A DNA stretch of 64,000 bases. Origin: Acetobacteraceae bacterium (lineage in GTDB: Bacteria; Pseudomonadota; Alphaproteobacteria; Acetobacterales; Acetobacteraceae). Made by a program: the position numbers and the translations under genes. Where the stretch lies: assembly GCA_009693865.1 (NCBI GenBank), contig SHWL01000003.1, forward strand, positions 20,657 through 84,656. The letters are read 5' to 3'. Below the pieces are notes generated by a model, which was not told where the DNA came from, ran no database searches, and saw nothing but the letters and a program-made list of their open reading frames with translations. Below are positions 9,287 through 18,901 of this stretch, in pieces. Every line of letters starts with the position of its first letter. The first letter of the stretch is position 1.

Positions 9287-9463
9287 GGTTGTGTCTCCTG
9301 TCAAACCGTTCAGGCGGTTTTACCGCATGGACGCGAGGCTGGCGATGGGGGCGAAGCCGCCAGGTGGAAATCAGGGCGTGGCACTGTTCAATCCATGAAC
9401 GCGTGCGGATTTGGGTGAGCCTCATAAGCATGATATAGTATGACACTGAGAAGGAGGGCCCTC

Positions 9464-9739
9464 ATGGCCAAGATCGAACGTCTGACGATCACTTTGCCGT
9501 CCGAAATGGCCGCCGTGGTGAGGGGAGCTGTCGAGCGCGGAGACTACGCGTCCAGCAGTGAAGTGGTGCGCGAGGCGATCCGGGATTGGAAGGCGAAACA
9601 GGCGCTGCAACTGAAGGAAATGGAATCGCTCAAGGCCGATATCGACAAGGGCTTGACCGATCTGGCCGAAGGCCGCGTGCAAGACTTCGACGCCGCCCGC
9701 ATCATTGAGCGCGGGAGGAAGTTATTAGCCGCCCGTTAG
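9464..9739 (+). CDS. parD: ParD-type ribbon-helix-helix antitoxin
   Basis: A 91-residue antitoxin of the CopG/ParD family. The N-terminal RHH segment is clear (RLTITLPSEMAAVV, then RGDYASSSEVVREAIRDW, the usual ParD helix pair), followed by an acidic C-terminal tail that in the family wraps the toxin. The ATG at 9464 has AAGGAGGG just upstream. The RHH half would bind an operator upstream of its own gene. It directly precedes the parE remnant, so it may now be an orphan antitoxin. Confidence 0.88.
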   Translation: MAKIERLTITLPSEMAAVVRGAVERGDYASSSEVVREAIRDWKAKQALQLKEMESLKADIDKGLTDLAEGRVQDFDAARIIERGRKLLAAR

Positions 9740-10088
9740 CGCTTCGTCTTACAGCGGCCGCGGAGGATGACCTCGCCGAAATCTGGGCTTACATCGCCTC
9801 CGAAGCGTCCGAGGAGGTAGCGTCCCGGTTTATCATGGCGATCGAAGCGGCGCTCGAACCTGTAAGGTATTTTCCGTTCGCGGCGCCGGGTCGGGAGGCG
9901 TTCGGGCCGGGATTGCGGGTTGCGTTTCATGGGTCGTACGCGATTTACTACCGGCCCTTGAGGATACGATCGTTATCGTCCGCGTGTTGCATGGTGCTCG
10001 GGATGCGGCGGCAATTGCCAGACGCAGGGGTTTTCGGTGTGATACAGGGTGTTACCGCCGGTGTCAGGAGGCTTCCAACCTGTTTTGA
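9724..10088 (+). pseudogene. parE: parE toxin gene, frameshifted and lacking a normal start
   Basis: The reading frame from 9724 encodes a ParE-like toxin (SRPLALRLTAAAEDDLAEIW, later FPFAAPGREAFGPGLRV and YAIYYRPL). Two lesions are visible. The first codon, where homologues have MSRPL, is ATT after a good GGAGG site. The frame breaks after the leucine codon at 9958-9960: the family C-terminus (EDTIVIVRVLHGARDAAAI) continues only in the frame starting at 9963, as if one G were lost, and runs to the stop at 10086. The toxin is therefore probably inactive, unless the base is a sequencing error and ATT is used as a start. Confidence 0.7.
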
Positions 10089-10107
10089 CGCCGACCCCAC
10101 GTGATCA

Positions 10108-10857
10108 TTACCCCGCCGTCCACCCCCCATCGATCACCAGGCTCTGCCCGGTCATGTAAGCCGACGCATCCGACGCCAGGAACACCACGCCGCCGGCCAT
10201 GTCGTCCGGCCCGGCGAAGCGGCCCATCGGGGTGCGGGCCTTCAGGCGTTGGCCGTGCACATCGTGCTCCAGCAGACCATGCGTCAGATCGGTATCGACC
10301 CACCCGGGCGCCAGCGTGTTGACCCGCACGCCTTTGGAAGCCCAATCCAGTGCCAGGGCTTTCGTCAGCATCTCGACGCCGCCCTTGGACGCGCAGTACG
10401 GCACCGAGCGTAACAACCCAGTGTGTCCCGCGACCGAACTGACATTGATAACCGAACCGCCTTGAGTCATCGCGCCACCGATATATTTGCAGCACAGGAA
10501 CACGCCGGTCAGATTAACGTCGATGATCTCTTGCCATTCAGTCAGGCTCGTACGCTCGATCCCCTTGAAGATCGCGTTGACGCCCGCGTTGTTCACGAGA
10601 ACGTCGATCTTACCAAAATGCGCCAGCACCGCGTCGCGCAGCGCGATGACATCCGCTTCCTTCGACACGTCGGCGGTCTGAATGAAGGCGCGCTCGCCGA
10701 ACGATTCCGCCGCCTCCTCCAGTGTCGTCCGGGTGCGGCCGGTCAGCACGACAAGGGCGCCATTCCGAGCCAGCCCCTCGGCCATGCCGCGGCCAATGCC
10801 CCGGCCCGCGCCGGTGACGACGCAGACCTTGCCGGTCAGATCGAAATCGCCACTCAC
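10108..10857 (-). CDS. SDR family NAD(P)-dependent oxidoreductase
   Basis: A 249-residue classical short-chain dehydrogenase. The cofactor motif TGAGRGIG, the NNAG motif, the catalytic Ser (NVSSVAG) and the YCASKGG motif (Tyr-x3-Lys) are all seen, with SLVIDGG at the C-terminus as in FabG-like members. It reduces or oxidises a carbonyl/hydroxyl, here possibly a 3-hydroxyacyl-CoA or an alcohol of the catabolic route. The GTG start at 10857 gives a GTGA overlap with the acyl-CoA dehydrogenase. The longer open frame upstream lies inside that gene and is not homologous. Confidence 0.9.
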   Translation of the reverse strand: MSGDFDLTGKVCVVTGAGRGIGRGMAEGLARNGALVVLTGRTRTTLEEAAESFGERAFIQTADVSKEADVIALRDAVLAHFGKIDVLVNNAGVNAIFKGIERTSLTEWQEIIDVNLTGVFLCCKYIGGAMTQGGSVINVSSVAGHTGLLRSVPYCASKGGVEMLTKALALDWASKGVRVNTLAPGWVDTDLTHGLLEHDVHGQRLKARTPMGRFAGPDDMAGGVVFLASDASAYMTGQSLVIDGGWTAG

Positions 10858-12023
10858 CAGTTTGCCCCATCGCGATTGATTTTCTGCGCGAGGCTCCAGC
10901 GATGCACCTCGGACGGGCCATCGTAAATCCGAAAACCGCGGACTTCGTTGAAGATGCGCGCGACCAAAGTTTCGCCGGTGACGCCCTGCCCGCCCAACAC
11001 CTGCACACAACGATCGACCACACGCCAGATAGCCTCGGAGCAAAACACCTTCGCCATCGAGGACTCGGTCCCTCCCCGCGCTCCCTGATCCAGCAACCAC
11101 GCGGTATGCCAGATCGCCAGCCGGCTCATGCGAATATCGATCTCGTTGTCGGCGAGCTGGAACCCCACGCCTTCATGATCGATCAATTTGCGCCCGAAGA
11201 CCTCACGGCGGCGCGCGTAGCCGGTCGCTATGTCGTGCGCCCGCCGCGCGGTGCCCAGCCAGCGCATGCAGTGCGTCAGCCGCGCGGGCGCCAGGCGAAC
11301 CTGCGCGTAACGAAATCCTTTGCCGGGCTCGCCCAGAATATCTGAGGCCGGCACGCGCAGATTATTGAACCGCACCACCGCGTGACCGCCAGAGAATGCG
11401 CTGTCCAGACTGTCCATCGCGCGCACGATCTCGATGCCCGGCTGGTCCATGTCGGCCAGAAACATCGTGGCGTGACCATCGTCGTCCTTCGCCATGATAA
11501 TCGCGAAGGCCGCGCCATCGGCGCCGGTAATAAACCACTTATCGCCATCGATCACGTAATGATTGCCATCTTTCCGTGCCGTCGTGGTCATCGCCGCCGG
11601 ATCTGACCCGGCCCCCGGCGCGGGCTCCGTCATGCAAAAACACGACCGTGTCGCGCCGGAAGCCAGCGGCCGCAACCAGCGTTCCTTTTGCTCTTGATTC
11701 GCCACGGCTTCCATCAGATGCATGTTGCCCTCGTCGGGCGCGAAGATATGCATCGCGACGGGACCAAGCAGCGAGTACCCCGCTTCCTCGAACACGATCG
11801 CCTTGGCGACATGGTTCAAGCCAAGCCCGCCCCACTCGGTGCCGACATGCGGCGCGACAAACCCCGCCTCGCGTCCAAGCGCGACGAGTTCGCGCCGAAA
11901 CTCTTCAGTCGGGCCATGATGGGTCTGGCGTTTGTCGCCTTCCAGCGGAATGATCCGGTCCCGGATAAAAGCGCGGGTGCGTTGTTGCAGGTCCAGCAAC
12001 TCGGGCGAGAGCGAAAAATCCAT
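10854..12023 (-). CDS. Acyl-CoA dehydrogenase
   Basis: A 389-residue flavoprotein of the acyl-CoA dehydrogenase family, catalysing alpha,beta-desaturation of an acyl-CoA with electrons passed to ETF. Motifs include FCMTEPAPGAGSDP (FAD/substrate loop) and the C-terminal VQVLGGQGVTGE. The sequence resembles the ACAD10/11-type dehydrogenases that work with an aminoglycoside-phosphotransferase-like kinase, and such a kinase is encoded immediately upstream with abutting ends. This suggests handling of 4-hydroxyacyl-CoAs by phosphorylation, or another branched acid (inference). Confidence 0.9.
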   Translation of the reverse strand: MDFSLSPELLDLQQRTRAFIRDRIIPLEGDKRQTHHGPTEEFRRELVALGREAGFVAPHVGTEWGGLGLNHVAKAIVFEEAGYSLLGPVAMHIFAPDEGNMHLMEAVANQEQKERWLRPLASGATRSCFCMTEPAPGAGSDPAAMTTTARKDGNHYVIDGDKWFITGADGAAFAIIMAKDDDGHATMFLADMDQPGIEIVRAMDSLDSAFSGGHAVVRFNNLRVPASDILGEPGKGFRYAQVRLAPARLTHCMRWLGTARRAHDIATGYARRREVFGRKLIDHEGVGFQLADNEIDIRMSRLAIWHTAWLLDQGARGGTESSMAKVFCSEAIWRVVDRCVQVLGGQGVTGETLVARIFNEVRGFRIYDGPSEVHRWSLAQKINRDGANW

Positions 12024-13084
12024 CAGAACGCGCGTCCTTGGGCGATTTCGTGGGTGAATTCCAGAATGCCGGTGCCGATGGCGGTCAACGGCGCGTAGCG
12101 TGGCTCAGTCGTGGCGCCGCTACGGTAGCGGAAGCCGAGTTGCAGGAAAATCACCGATAGTTTGTACATGGTGATCACGCGATGAAACAAAATGTTGGAC
12201 ACATCGCGGCCGGTGATTTTCGCGTAGGCGGCGACTGCCTCCCGACGGGGGCACAGACCAACCTCGACGGCGGGCATTTGTTTCATGTCATGCATGGCCC
12301 ATGGATCGGTGGGGTGAATCCAGTAGGACAGGAGGGTGCAGAAATCGAACAGAGGATCGCCGCGCGTGCCTTGATCCCAGTCCACAACGCCGACCGGCGA
12401 CAGGTCCTCGGGGTTCAAAATTATATTGTTGAGTTTGAAATCATTGTGCAGCAAACTGGGCGGCCCCTCCGGCACGATGTTCTTTTCCAGCCACGCACCG
12501 ATATCCTTGTGCAAAGCATCGGTGCCGTCCTCCTTCGCGGACCAGCCGCGTTTGGTCCAACCCGACACGGCACGGGCGAGAAATCCCTCGGGGCGGCCCA
12601 GATCGTCAAGGCCAATCGCCTTCGTATCGACCGCATGAATCGCGGCAATCGTTTCCAGCAATACCCCAGACACTCGCTCCCCAAACCCTGGGCGGGCGGC
12701 GAGATCGGGTGGAACCGTCTCGCGGATCACCAAACCAGGCCGGTATTCCAGGATCTGAAACCGCTGCCCGCAGACGGATACATCGTCGCACAGATGAAAG
12801 CTTCTCGGCACGAAGGGCAACGCGTCCGGCAGACGCGACAGGATGCGGTGCTCGCGCGCCATGTCGTAGGCGCCAACGGGTAACTCCCCCATCGGCGGGC
12901 GCCGCAGGACCGCGGGTTTGCCGTCCAGATAAATCAGGTAATTCAGGTTCGCGAGCCCGCCCGCGAATTGGCGCGGCGGCGGGTCGCGATCAAATCGAAG
13001 GCCATGGCGCGCGAGATAAGTACGCACGGACGGCCAGTCCAACTGAACGCTTTCTTCCGGTCCCCTCAAATCGCCTTCCGGCAC
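12023..13084 (-). CDS. Phosphotransferase family protein (ACAD10/11-kinase-like)
   Basis: A 353-residue APH/choline-kinase-like fold protein. The nucleotide-positioning N-lobe (GGLANLNYLIYLDG, VLRRPP), the catalytic loop LLHNDFKLNN (Asp base, Asn metal ligand) and the metal-binding VVDWDQG are clear. Family members paired with acyl-CoA dehydrogenases phosphorylate hydroxyacyl-CoAs; aminoglycoside resistance is unlikely from the context. The GTG at 13084 has AGGAGG four bases upstream, which decides the start. The gene abuts the dehydrogenase and is the first of the three-gene operon with the SDR. Confidence 0.87.
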   Translation of the reverse strand: MPEGDLRGPEESVQLDWPSVRTYLARHGLRFDRDPPPRQFAGGLANLNYLIYLDGKPAVLRRPPMGELPVGAYDMAREHRILSRLPDALPFVPRSFHLCDDVSVCGQRFQILEYRPGLVIRETVPPDLAARPGFGERVSGVLLETIAAIHAVDTKAIGLDDLGRPEGFLARAVSGWTKRGWSAKEDGTDALHKDIGAWLEKNIVPEGPPSLLHNDFKLNNIILNPEDLSPVGVVDWDQGTRGDPLFDFCTLLSYWIHPTDPWAMHDMKQMPAVEVGLCPRREAVAAYAKITGRDVSNILFHRVITMYKLSVIFLQLGFRYRSGATTEPRYAPLTAIGTGILEFTHEIAQGRAF

Positions 13085-13207
13085 GCGTCCTCCTATCGGC
13101 TTGCGGGCGGTCCTGGTAGAACGCCATACTGATACAGGAGGAACGCCACGACGCAACCGGACGCCGGCCGGTGGCGCTTCCCTGGCGAATGACGGGAGGA
13201 CGCGGCC

Positions 13208-14896
13208 ATGACGGAGACCCTGAGCTACGCCCACGGCGTGGCCGACGTGCCGCTGATCGGCGAGACGATCGGCGTGCATTTCGATCGCACGGTCGCGCGA
13301 TGGGGTAACGAGCCCGGTCTGGTCTCCCGCCAGCAGGGTATCGCCTGGACCTGGCGGGAACTGGCGGAGAAAGTCGATGCTTTCGCCGCGGGCCTGGTCG
13401 CGCTTGGCCTCACGCCCGGGGATCGCGTGGGCATTTGGTCACCCAACAACGCGGAATGGATCATCGCGCAATACGCCACCGCGAAAGCAGGCCTGATCCT
13501 GGTCAATATCAACCCCGCCTATCGCCTGTCCGAGTTAGAATACGCGCTGAACAAAGTCGGCTGCCGCGCGTTGATCGCAGCGACACGGTTCAAGACCAGC
13601 GATTATATCGGGATGATCAATACACTGGCACCCGAACTGGCGCTCTCGCGACCCGGCCATTTGGAGTCTTCAAAATTGCCGTCGTTGCGCGCGGTGATCC
13701 AGATCGGTGAGGCAGCGCCCGGAACGATTCCATTTGACAGCGTTGCCAAAATGGGCAGCGCGGTGGAACGAATGACGTTGGGGGCCCTCGCCGGCACGCT
13801 GCAATTCGACGATGCCATCAATATTCAGTTTACCTCCGGCACGACCGGGCTGCCGAAAGGCGCCACGCTGACGCATCACGGGATCCTGAACAACGGATAC
13901 TTCATTGGCCGGATCATGCGTTACACCCATCGCGACAAGGTCTGCATCCCGGTGCCGATGTATCATTGTTTCGGCATGGTGATCGGGAGCCTCGCCTGCC
14001 TGACCAGCGGCGCCACGATCGTGCTACCAGGGGAGGGCTTCGATCCGCTGGCCACGCTGGAAACGATCGCCGAGGCGCGGTGCACTTCGTTGTACGGCGT
14101 CCCCACGATGTTCATCGCCGAGTTGGACCATCCCGACTTCAAAAAATTCGACCTGAGCAGCCTTCGAACCGGCATGATGGCAGGCGCTCCCTGCCCCATC
14201 GAGGTCATGCGCCGCTGCATCGCCGATATGCATCTGACCGAACTGACCATCGGTTACGGCATGACCGAAACCAGCCCGGTCAGCACGCAAACCCTGATCG
14301 GCGATACGCTCGAGCATCAGACCGGAACGGTCGGAAAAGTTCACCCGCATGTCGAAGTGAAAATCGTCGACAGCGACGGCCTTATCGTTCCCGCCGGCAC
14401 CAAGGGCGAGTTCTGCACCCGCGGTTATTCCGTCATGCTTGGCTACTGGGCTGACGAGGAACGGACCGCCGACTCGATCGATAAAGCGGGATGGATGCAT
14501 ACCGGCGATCTGGCGACGATGGACGCCGACGGATATTGCAACATCGTGGGCCGGATCAAAGACATGGTGATCCGCGGCGGCGAGAACATCTATCCGCGCG
14601 AAATCGAGGAATTCCTCTACCGCCATCCCGCGATCCAGGACGTCCAGGTTTTCGGCGTGCCCGATAAAAGATATGGCGAAGAACTATGCGCATGGATCAA
14701 AATCCGCGACGGCGCGACGCTGTCCGCGGACGACGTGAAGGCGTTCTGCAAGGACCAGATCGCGCACTACAAAGTACCGCGCCACATCCGGTTCGTGAAC
14801 GAATTCCCGATGACCGTGACCGGTAAAATGCAAAAGTTCATCATGCGGGAGAAGATGCTCGAGGACCTCGGTGTGGCCGAAATCGTGACCGCATGA
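13208..14896 (+). CDS. AMP-binding fatty-acyl-CoA synthetase
   Basis: A 562-residue ANL-superfamily acyl-CoA ligase. Motifs in order: [11 protein letters not shown] (about 211-221), [39 protein letters not shown] (hinge) and the catalytic lysine in TGKMQKF near the C-terminus. Length and motif spacing match medium/long-chain or branched-chain acyl-CoA synthetases. It is divergent from the phosphotransferase operon with about 120 bp between, and overlaps the GMC oxidoreductase by ATGA. It probably activates the acid formed by that pathway. Confidence 0.9.
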   Translation: MTETLSYAHGVADVPLIGETIGVHFDRTVARWGNEPGLVSRQQGIAWTWRELAEKVDAFAAGLVALGLTPGDRVGIWSPNNAEWIIAQYATAKAGLILVNINPAYRLSELEYALNKVGCRALIAATRFKTSDYIGMINTLAPELALSRPGHLESSKLPSLRAVIQIGEAAPGTIPFDSVAKMGSAVERMTLGALAGTLQFDDAINIQFTSGTTGLPKGATLTHHGILNNGYFIGRIMRYTHRDKVCIPVPMYHCFGMVIGSLACLTSGATIVLPGEGFDPLATLETIAEARCTSLYGVPTMFIAELDHPDFKKFDLSSLRTGMMAGAPCPIEVMRRCIADMHLTELTIGYGMTETSPVSTQTLIGDTLEHQTGTVGKVHPHVEVKIVDSDGLIVPAGTKGEFCTRGYSVMLGYWADEERTADSIDKAGWMHTGDLATMDADGYCNIVGRIKDMVIRGGENIYPREIEEFLYRHPAIQDVQVFGVPDKRYGEELCAWIKIRDGATLSADDVKAFCKDQIAHYKVPRHIRFVNEFPMTVTGKMQKFIMREKMLEDLGVAEIVTA

Positions 14897-16503
14897 GCGA
14901 ATTCGATTACATCGTGAGCGGCGCGGGCTCAGCCGGTTGTGCCGTCGCCGCGCGGCTGTCGGAATCCGGCCGTCATCGCGTTTTGCTGCTGGAAGCGGGC
15001 GTTCGCGACAGCAACCCCTGGATCCATATCCCGATCGGCTACACGAAACTCTACGCCAATCCGCGCATGAACTGGATGTTCGACAGCGCGCCGGAAGCGA
15101 ACCTGAACAACCGCACGCTTTATTTGCCGCGCGGGAAAATGCTGGGCGGCACGAGTTCCTTGAACGGAATGGTGTACATGCGCGGCACGCCCGCCGATTA
15201 CGATTTATGGCGCCAGCGCGGGTGCGAGGGTTGGGACTGGGATTCCGTGCTTCCCTTCTTCCGCAAGGCCGAGGACAACGAACGCGGCGCCGACGAATTC
15301 CACGGCAGCGGCGGGCCATTGCGCGTGTCCGATCCACCGAAAATCTGGCCGCTTGGCAAGGCGATGGTCGAAGCCTCGAAGCAGGCGGGCATTCCCTTCA
15401 ATCCGGACTTCAATGGCGCGCGCCAGGAAGGCTGCGGGTATTATCAGACGACAACGAATAAGCGGCTGCGTTGGAGTTCGGCGTCAGCCTATCTTAAAAC
15501 CGCCCGGAAACGCCCCAATCTGACCATCGTCACCGAAGCCCAGGCAACGCGTGTGCTGATTGAGAACGGCCGCGCCGTGGGTGTCGAATACCGTACGCCC
15601 CGCGGCCTCGAAACCGCGCGCGCGAACGGCGAGGTCATCGTGTCAGGTGGCACGTATGGCTCGCCGCATTTGTTGCAACTCTCGGGGCTCGGACCCGCGG
15701 CGCTGCTTCAGGGGCTCGGTATTCCGGTGGTGCGCGACATGCCTGGCGTGGGCGATCATCTGCACGATCATTTCAACATCTATGCGACCTACCGGTTGAC
15801 GCGGCATGTCAGTCTTAACGATCTCGCATCCAGTTTGCCGCGGCGGTTGCTGGCGGGCGCGCAATATTTGTTCACCCGCGGCGGCTACATGGCGACCACC
15901 GGACTGTTCGCCGGCGCGTTCCTGCGCAGCGATCCGGCGTTGGAACGGCCTGACATTCAGATCAACATGTCGGCATGGAGCACGGCCGAGCGGACCAGCA
16001 AAGGGATCAATCCGCACCCTTTTCCAGGCATGACACTCAGTCCGGTCCACCTGAGGCCGGAGGGCCGTGGTTCGGTGCGCGTCAAAAGTCCCGATCCCAC
16101 CGTTCAACCGGACATAAGGTTCAACTTCCTCAAATCCGACTACGACATGCGCGCGCTGTTGTACGGCGTCAGGATGTGCCGGACGATCGCGGCGCAACCG
16201 GCTCTCGCGCCTTTCGTGGCCGAGGAAATCCTGCCAGGGGCCGCTGCTCAGTCCGATGCCGATCTGGAACAGGTCGTGCGTCAGCGCGGCGTCTCGAACA
16301 ACCATCCGGTCGGCACCTGCCGCATGGGCACAAACCCGGGAGACGTGGTCGATCCGCAGTTGCGGGTCTATGGTGTGGAGAGGCTACGGGTCGCCGACGC
16401 GTCGATCATGCCGTCCATCATCGGCGGCAACACCAACGCGCCGGCCATCATGATCGGGGAAAAAGCCGCCGCGATGATCCTCGCCGACGCGCCCACCCCA
16501 TAA
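14893..16503 (+). CDS. GMC family oxidoreductase (choline dehydrogenase-like)
   Basis: A 536-residue FAD enzyme of the glucose-methanol-choline family. The N-terminal dinucleotide motif [13 protein letters not shown] and LLLEAG are present, then the signature [16 protein letters not shown], and the C-terminal [11 protein letters not shown] with the active-site histidine. It oxidises an alcohol to an aldehyde or acid. It has no signal peptide, so it is cytoplasmic or membrane-associated through quinone partners. Coupled to the upstream acyl-CoA ligase (ATGA overlap) and followed closely by the FAH-family hydrolase, suggesting alcohol to aldehyde to acid processing (inference). Confidence 0.9.
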   Translation: MSEFDYIVSGAGSAGCAVAARLSESGRHRVLLLEAGVRDSNPWIHIPIGYTKLYANPRMNWMFDSAPEANLNNRTLYLPRGKMLGGTSSLNGMVYMRGTPADYDLWRQRGCEGWDWDSVLPFFRKAEDNERGADEFHGSGGPLRVSDPPKIWPLGKAMVEASKQAGIPFNPDFNGARQEGCGYYQTTTNKRLRWSSASAYLKTARKRPNLTIVTEAQATRVLIENGRAVGVEYRTPRGLETARANGEVIVSGGTYGSPHLLQLSGLGPAALLQGLGIPVVRDMPGVGDHLHDHFNIYATYRLTRHVSLNDLASSLPRRLLAGAQYLFTRGGYMATTGLFAGAFLRSDPALERPDIQINMSAWSTAERTSKGINPHPFPGMTLSPVHLRPEGRGSVRVKSPDPTVQPDIRFNFLKSDYDMRALLYGVRMCRTIAAQPALAPFVAEEILPGAAAQSDADLEQVVRQRGVSNNHPVGTCRMGTNPGDVVDPQLRVYGVERLRVADASIMPSIIGGNTNAPAIMIGEKAAAMILADAPTP

Positions 16504-16518
16504 CCCTGGAGGAAACCC

Positions 16519-17304
16519 ATGCGCTGGGCTCGTTTCGATAACAAAGGCACACCCACCTACGGCGTCGTCGAAGGCGATACCATCATCCCCGTGCGCGGCT
16601 CGCCGTTCGAGGCATGGGATCGCACCAGCGAGAAGCTGAAGGTGACCGACGTGAAGCTGCTGCTGCCGGTCGTGCCTCCGACCTTTTACGCCGCTGGGCT
16701 CAACTACGCGCTGCATGTGAAAGAGGCCGCCGAAAAGCTGGGTTTGCCGGTCAGCCTGCCGACGCACCCGGACATTGGCTACCGCGCCAACAATGCGCTG
16801 ATCGCGCATGGGGAAAACATCGTCATCCCCGCCGACGCCACGGCAATGGTGCAATACGAAGGCGAGCTGGTCGCGGTGATCGGTCAAAAATGCAAGAACC
16901 TCACACGCGAAAACGCGTTATCCGCCGTCATGGGCTGGACCATCGGCAATGATGTATCCGAGCGTACCTGGCAGAAACAGGACCGGACTCTGTGGCGGGC
17001 GAAGAACACCGACACGTTCAAGCCGATGGGACCGTGGATCGAGACCGACGTGAAACTGGAAAGCCTCGTCACGAAAATCCGTTTGAACGGTAAGGAGTTG
17101 ATCGCGTTCAACACCAACGACATGGTGTTCGGCGTCGTCGATTATCTGGTCGCGATGACCACGTGCCTGACACTGTATCCTGGCGACGTCGTATGGATGG
17201 GCACCGAGGGTCACACCGAAAACATGAAGCACGGCGACACGATCGAGGTCGAGATTTCCGGGATTGGCACTCTATCGAATGGGGTGGTCCGGGAGGGGCA
17301 GTAA
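16519..17304 (+). CDS. Fumarylacetoacetate hydrolase family protein
   Basis: A 261-residue FAH-fold enzyme. Metal ligands are visible in QYEGELVAVIGQ (Glu-x-Glu pattern) and in the block IGNDVSERTWQ, and the C-terminal MGTEGHTENMKHGDTIEVEI is typical of the family. Family members hydrolyse C-C bonds of acylpyruvates or hydrate/decarboxylate products of meta-cleavage. GGAGG lies just upstream and the gene follows the GMC oxidoreductase by 15 bp. Substrate unknown; a ring-cleavage product would fit the neighbourhood. Confidence 0.88.
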   Translation: MRWARFDNKGTPTYGVVEGDTIIPVRGSPFEAWDRTSEKLKVTDVKLLLPVVPPTFYAAGLNYALHVKEAAEKLGLPVSLPTHPDIGYRANNALIAHGENIVIPADATAMVQYEGELVAVIGQKCKNLTRENALSAVMGWTIGNDVSERTWQKQDRTLWRAKNTDTFKPMGPWIETDVKLESLVTKIRLNGKELIAFNTNDMVFGVVDYLVAMTTCLTLYPGDVVWMGTEGHTENMKHGDTIEVEISGIGTLSNGVVREGQ

Positions 17305-17427
17305 TCGCGTGCGCTGAAACGCGCGGCATAACCAACAAGGCCGGTCGCTCCGGCGATCAGAATGGGCCGCTTCGCCACGGCTCATACCAGTGGCTCAAAG
17401 TTCTGACCGGTAGCAATTCCCTTTCCT

Positions 17428-17458
17428 CGTCATCCACGGGACGAGCCCGTGGATGACG
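17428..17458. repeat. Single REP-like palindrome
   Basis: A perfect inverted repeat of 13-nt arms (CGTCATCCACGGG) around ACGAG, between two convergent genes. It has the same design as one arm of the REP doublets elsewhere in the window (CGTCAT outer edge, GC-rich self-complementary body, 5-nt centre). It may also act as a transcription terminator for both neighbours, though no T-run follows. Confidence 0.65.
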
Positions 17459-17492
17459 TTGAGGGGGGAGTCGAACCTTTGATCTCCTGGTA

Positions 17493-18833
17493 TCAAAGCT
17501 TCCAGCTTCCGACATCGGGGATCTCCAGGCCGAGATTTTCGCGCAAGGTCGCGCCTTTGTACTCCTTCGGTGACAGGCCCCGTCGTTGCAACTCCGGGAT
17601 GACGAACTTCACGAAATCCTCAAAGGTGCCAGGCGTATGGGTGCCGGCGATCACGTAGCCGTCGCAGGCGCCCTCAGTGAACCATTTCTCCAGCCGATCC
17701 GCGATATCCTTGCCGCTGCCGATGATTGCCTCCCGCGGGCGGCCGCGGCGAGTGATTTCCAGGAAATCGCGCACGGTCGGATTGCGGCCGGTTTTTTCCA
17801 CGACGCGGTCGCGCATGGCCTGCATGCCGGACATGCCTTCGATTTCCTCGTCGGAGAAGGCCTCGTCCATGCCCTTCTTCTTGAAGTCGTAGTTCAACGC
17901 TTCCGACAACAGAGACAGGCCATCGACCTCCTTATACAGCGAGTCGATCAGCGCCCACTTGTCCTCAGCCTCAGCGCGGGTTTCCGCCACGACGGGGTAC
18001 GCGATTGTGTTAATCGTGACTTTCGAGGGATCGCGCCCCAACGCGCCAATGGAAGATTTCATCGCCGCATAATCGCGCCGCGCGGTTTCGAAATCGGGGT
18101 AACCGACGAACATGGTTTCGCCCCAGCGCGCGGCGAAGGCCTTCCCGCGCGTGCTGCCGCCGGCCTGGATGACGACCGGATGGCCCTGCGGTGAGCGAGG
18201 CACGGTGAAAGTCCCCGACGATTTCAGGAACTTTCCGCGATATTCCATGCGGTGCACCTTCTCCGGATGCGCGAACAGGCCGGATTGTTTGTCGACCACC
18301 AGCGCGTCGGCTTCCCAGCCGTCCCAACAGCCGTGGACGATCTCCATGAACTCATCGGCGCGATCGTAACGAAGATCGTGATCCATATGGACGTCGCGGC
18401 CCATGTTCTGAGCCTCCCCGTCGTTCACAGAGGTCACGACGTTCCAGGCGGCGCGGCCGCCAAGCATGTGATCGACGGTCTGAAAGCGGCGTGCGACATC
18501 GAATGGTTCGTAATAGGTCGTGGACGCGGTGGAGCCAATGCCAAGATATTTCGTGCCTAACCCCATCGCCATCAGCGTGACGACCGGGTCCATTTTCACG
18601 ACACGGACGCCATTCGCCACGACGTCCGCGGGGTTACCGCCATAAATATCCGGCATGGCGAGACGGTCGTCGAAAAAACCAATCTGGAATTTGCCTGCTT
18701 CCAGCACCTGGCCGATTTTCTGGTAGTATGCGGCGGTGGTGAAGTCGGATCGGGCATCGGGATGCCGCCACGCGCTCGCCAGCGTGGTGCAGTTCTGCGC
18801 CTGCAGAAATCCGACCAGGACCATTTCTCGCAT
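17493..18833 (-). CDS. LLM-class flavin-dependent monooxygenase (NtaA/DszA type)
   Basis: A 446-residue bacterial-luciferase-like monooxygenase of the NtaA/SnaA/DszA subfamily, which uses FMNH2 supplied by a reductase to oxygenate substrates such as aminopolycarboxylates or sulfones. Visible family features are the N-terminal WRHPDAR segment, GLGTKYLGIGSTASTTY, GRAAWNVVTS and IQAGGSTRGKAFAARW. GGAG lies 7 bases before the ATG. It is convergent with the FAH gene. Its flavin reductase is not in the window. Substrate unknown. Confidence 0.9.
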   Translation of the reverse strand: MREMVLVGFLQAQNCTTLASAWRHPDARSDFTTAAYYQKIGQVLEAGKFQIGFFDDRLAMPDIYGGNPADVVANGVRVVKMDPVVTLMAMGLGTKYLGIGSTASTTYYEPFDVARRFQTVDHMLGGRAAWNVVTSVNDGEAQNMGRDVHMDHDLRYDRADEFMEIVHGCWDGWEADALVVDKQSGLFAHPEKVHRMEYRGKFLKSSGTFTVPRSPQGHPVVIQAGGSTRGKAFAARWGETMFVGYPDFETARRDYAAMKSSIGALGRDPSKVTINTIAYPVVAETRAEAEDKWALIDSLYKEVDGLSLLSEALNYDFKKKGMDEAFSDEEIEGMSGMQAMRDRVVEKTGRNPTVRDFLEITRRGRPREAIIGSGKDIADRLEKWFTEGACDGYVIAGTHTPGTFEDFVKFVIPELQRRGLSPKEYKGATLRENLGLEIPDVGSWKL

Positions 18834-18901
18834 GTGTTGGCTCCATCCGTCACTGCGGGGAGTCTAGGGCGAGGGGACCGCGGGTGAAAGGGGCGCCCTT
18901 T

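Noticed and set aside
17455-17490. Minus-strand GGTTCGACTCCCCC resembling the T-arm of a tRNA
   Set aside because: No matching acceptor, D or anticodon arms around it; chance match after the monooxygenase stop.
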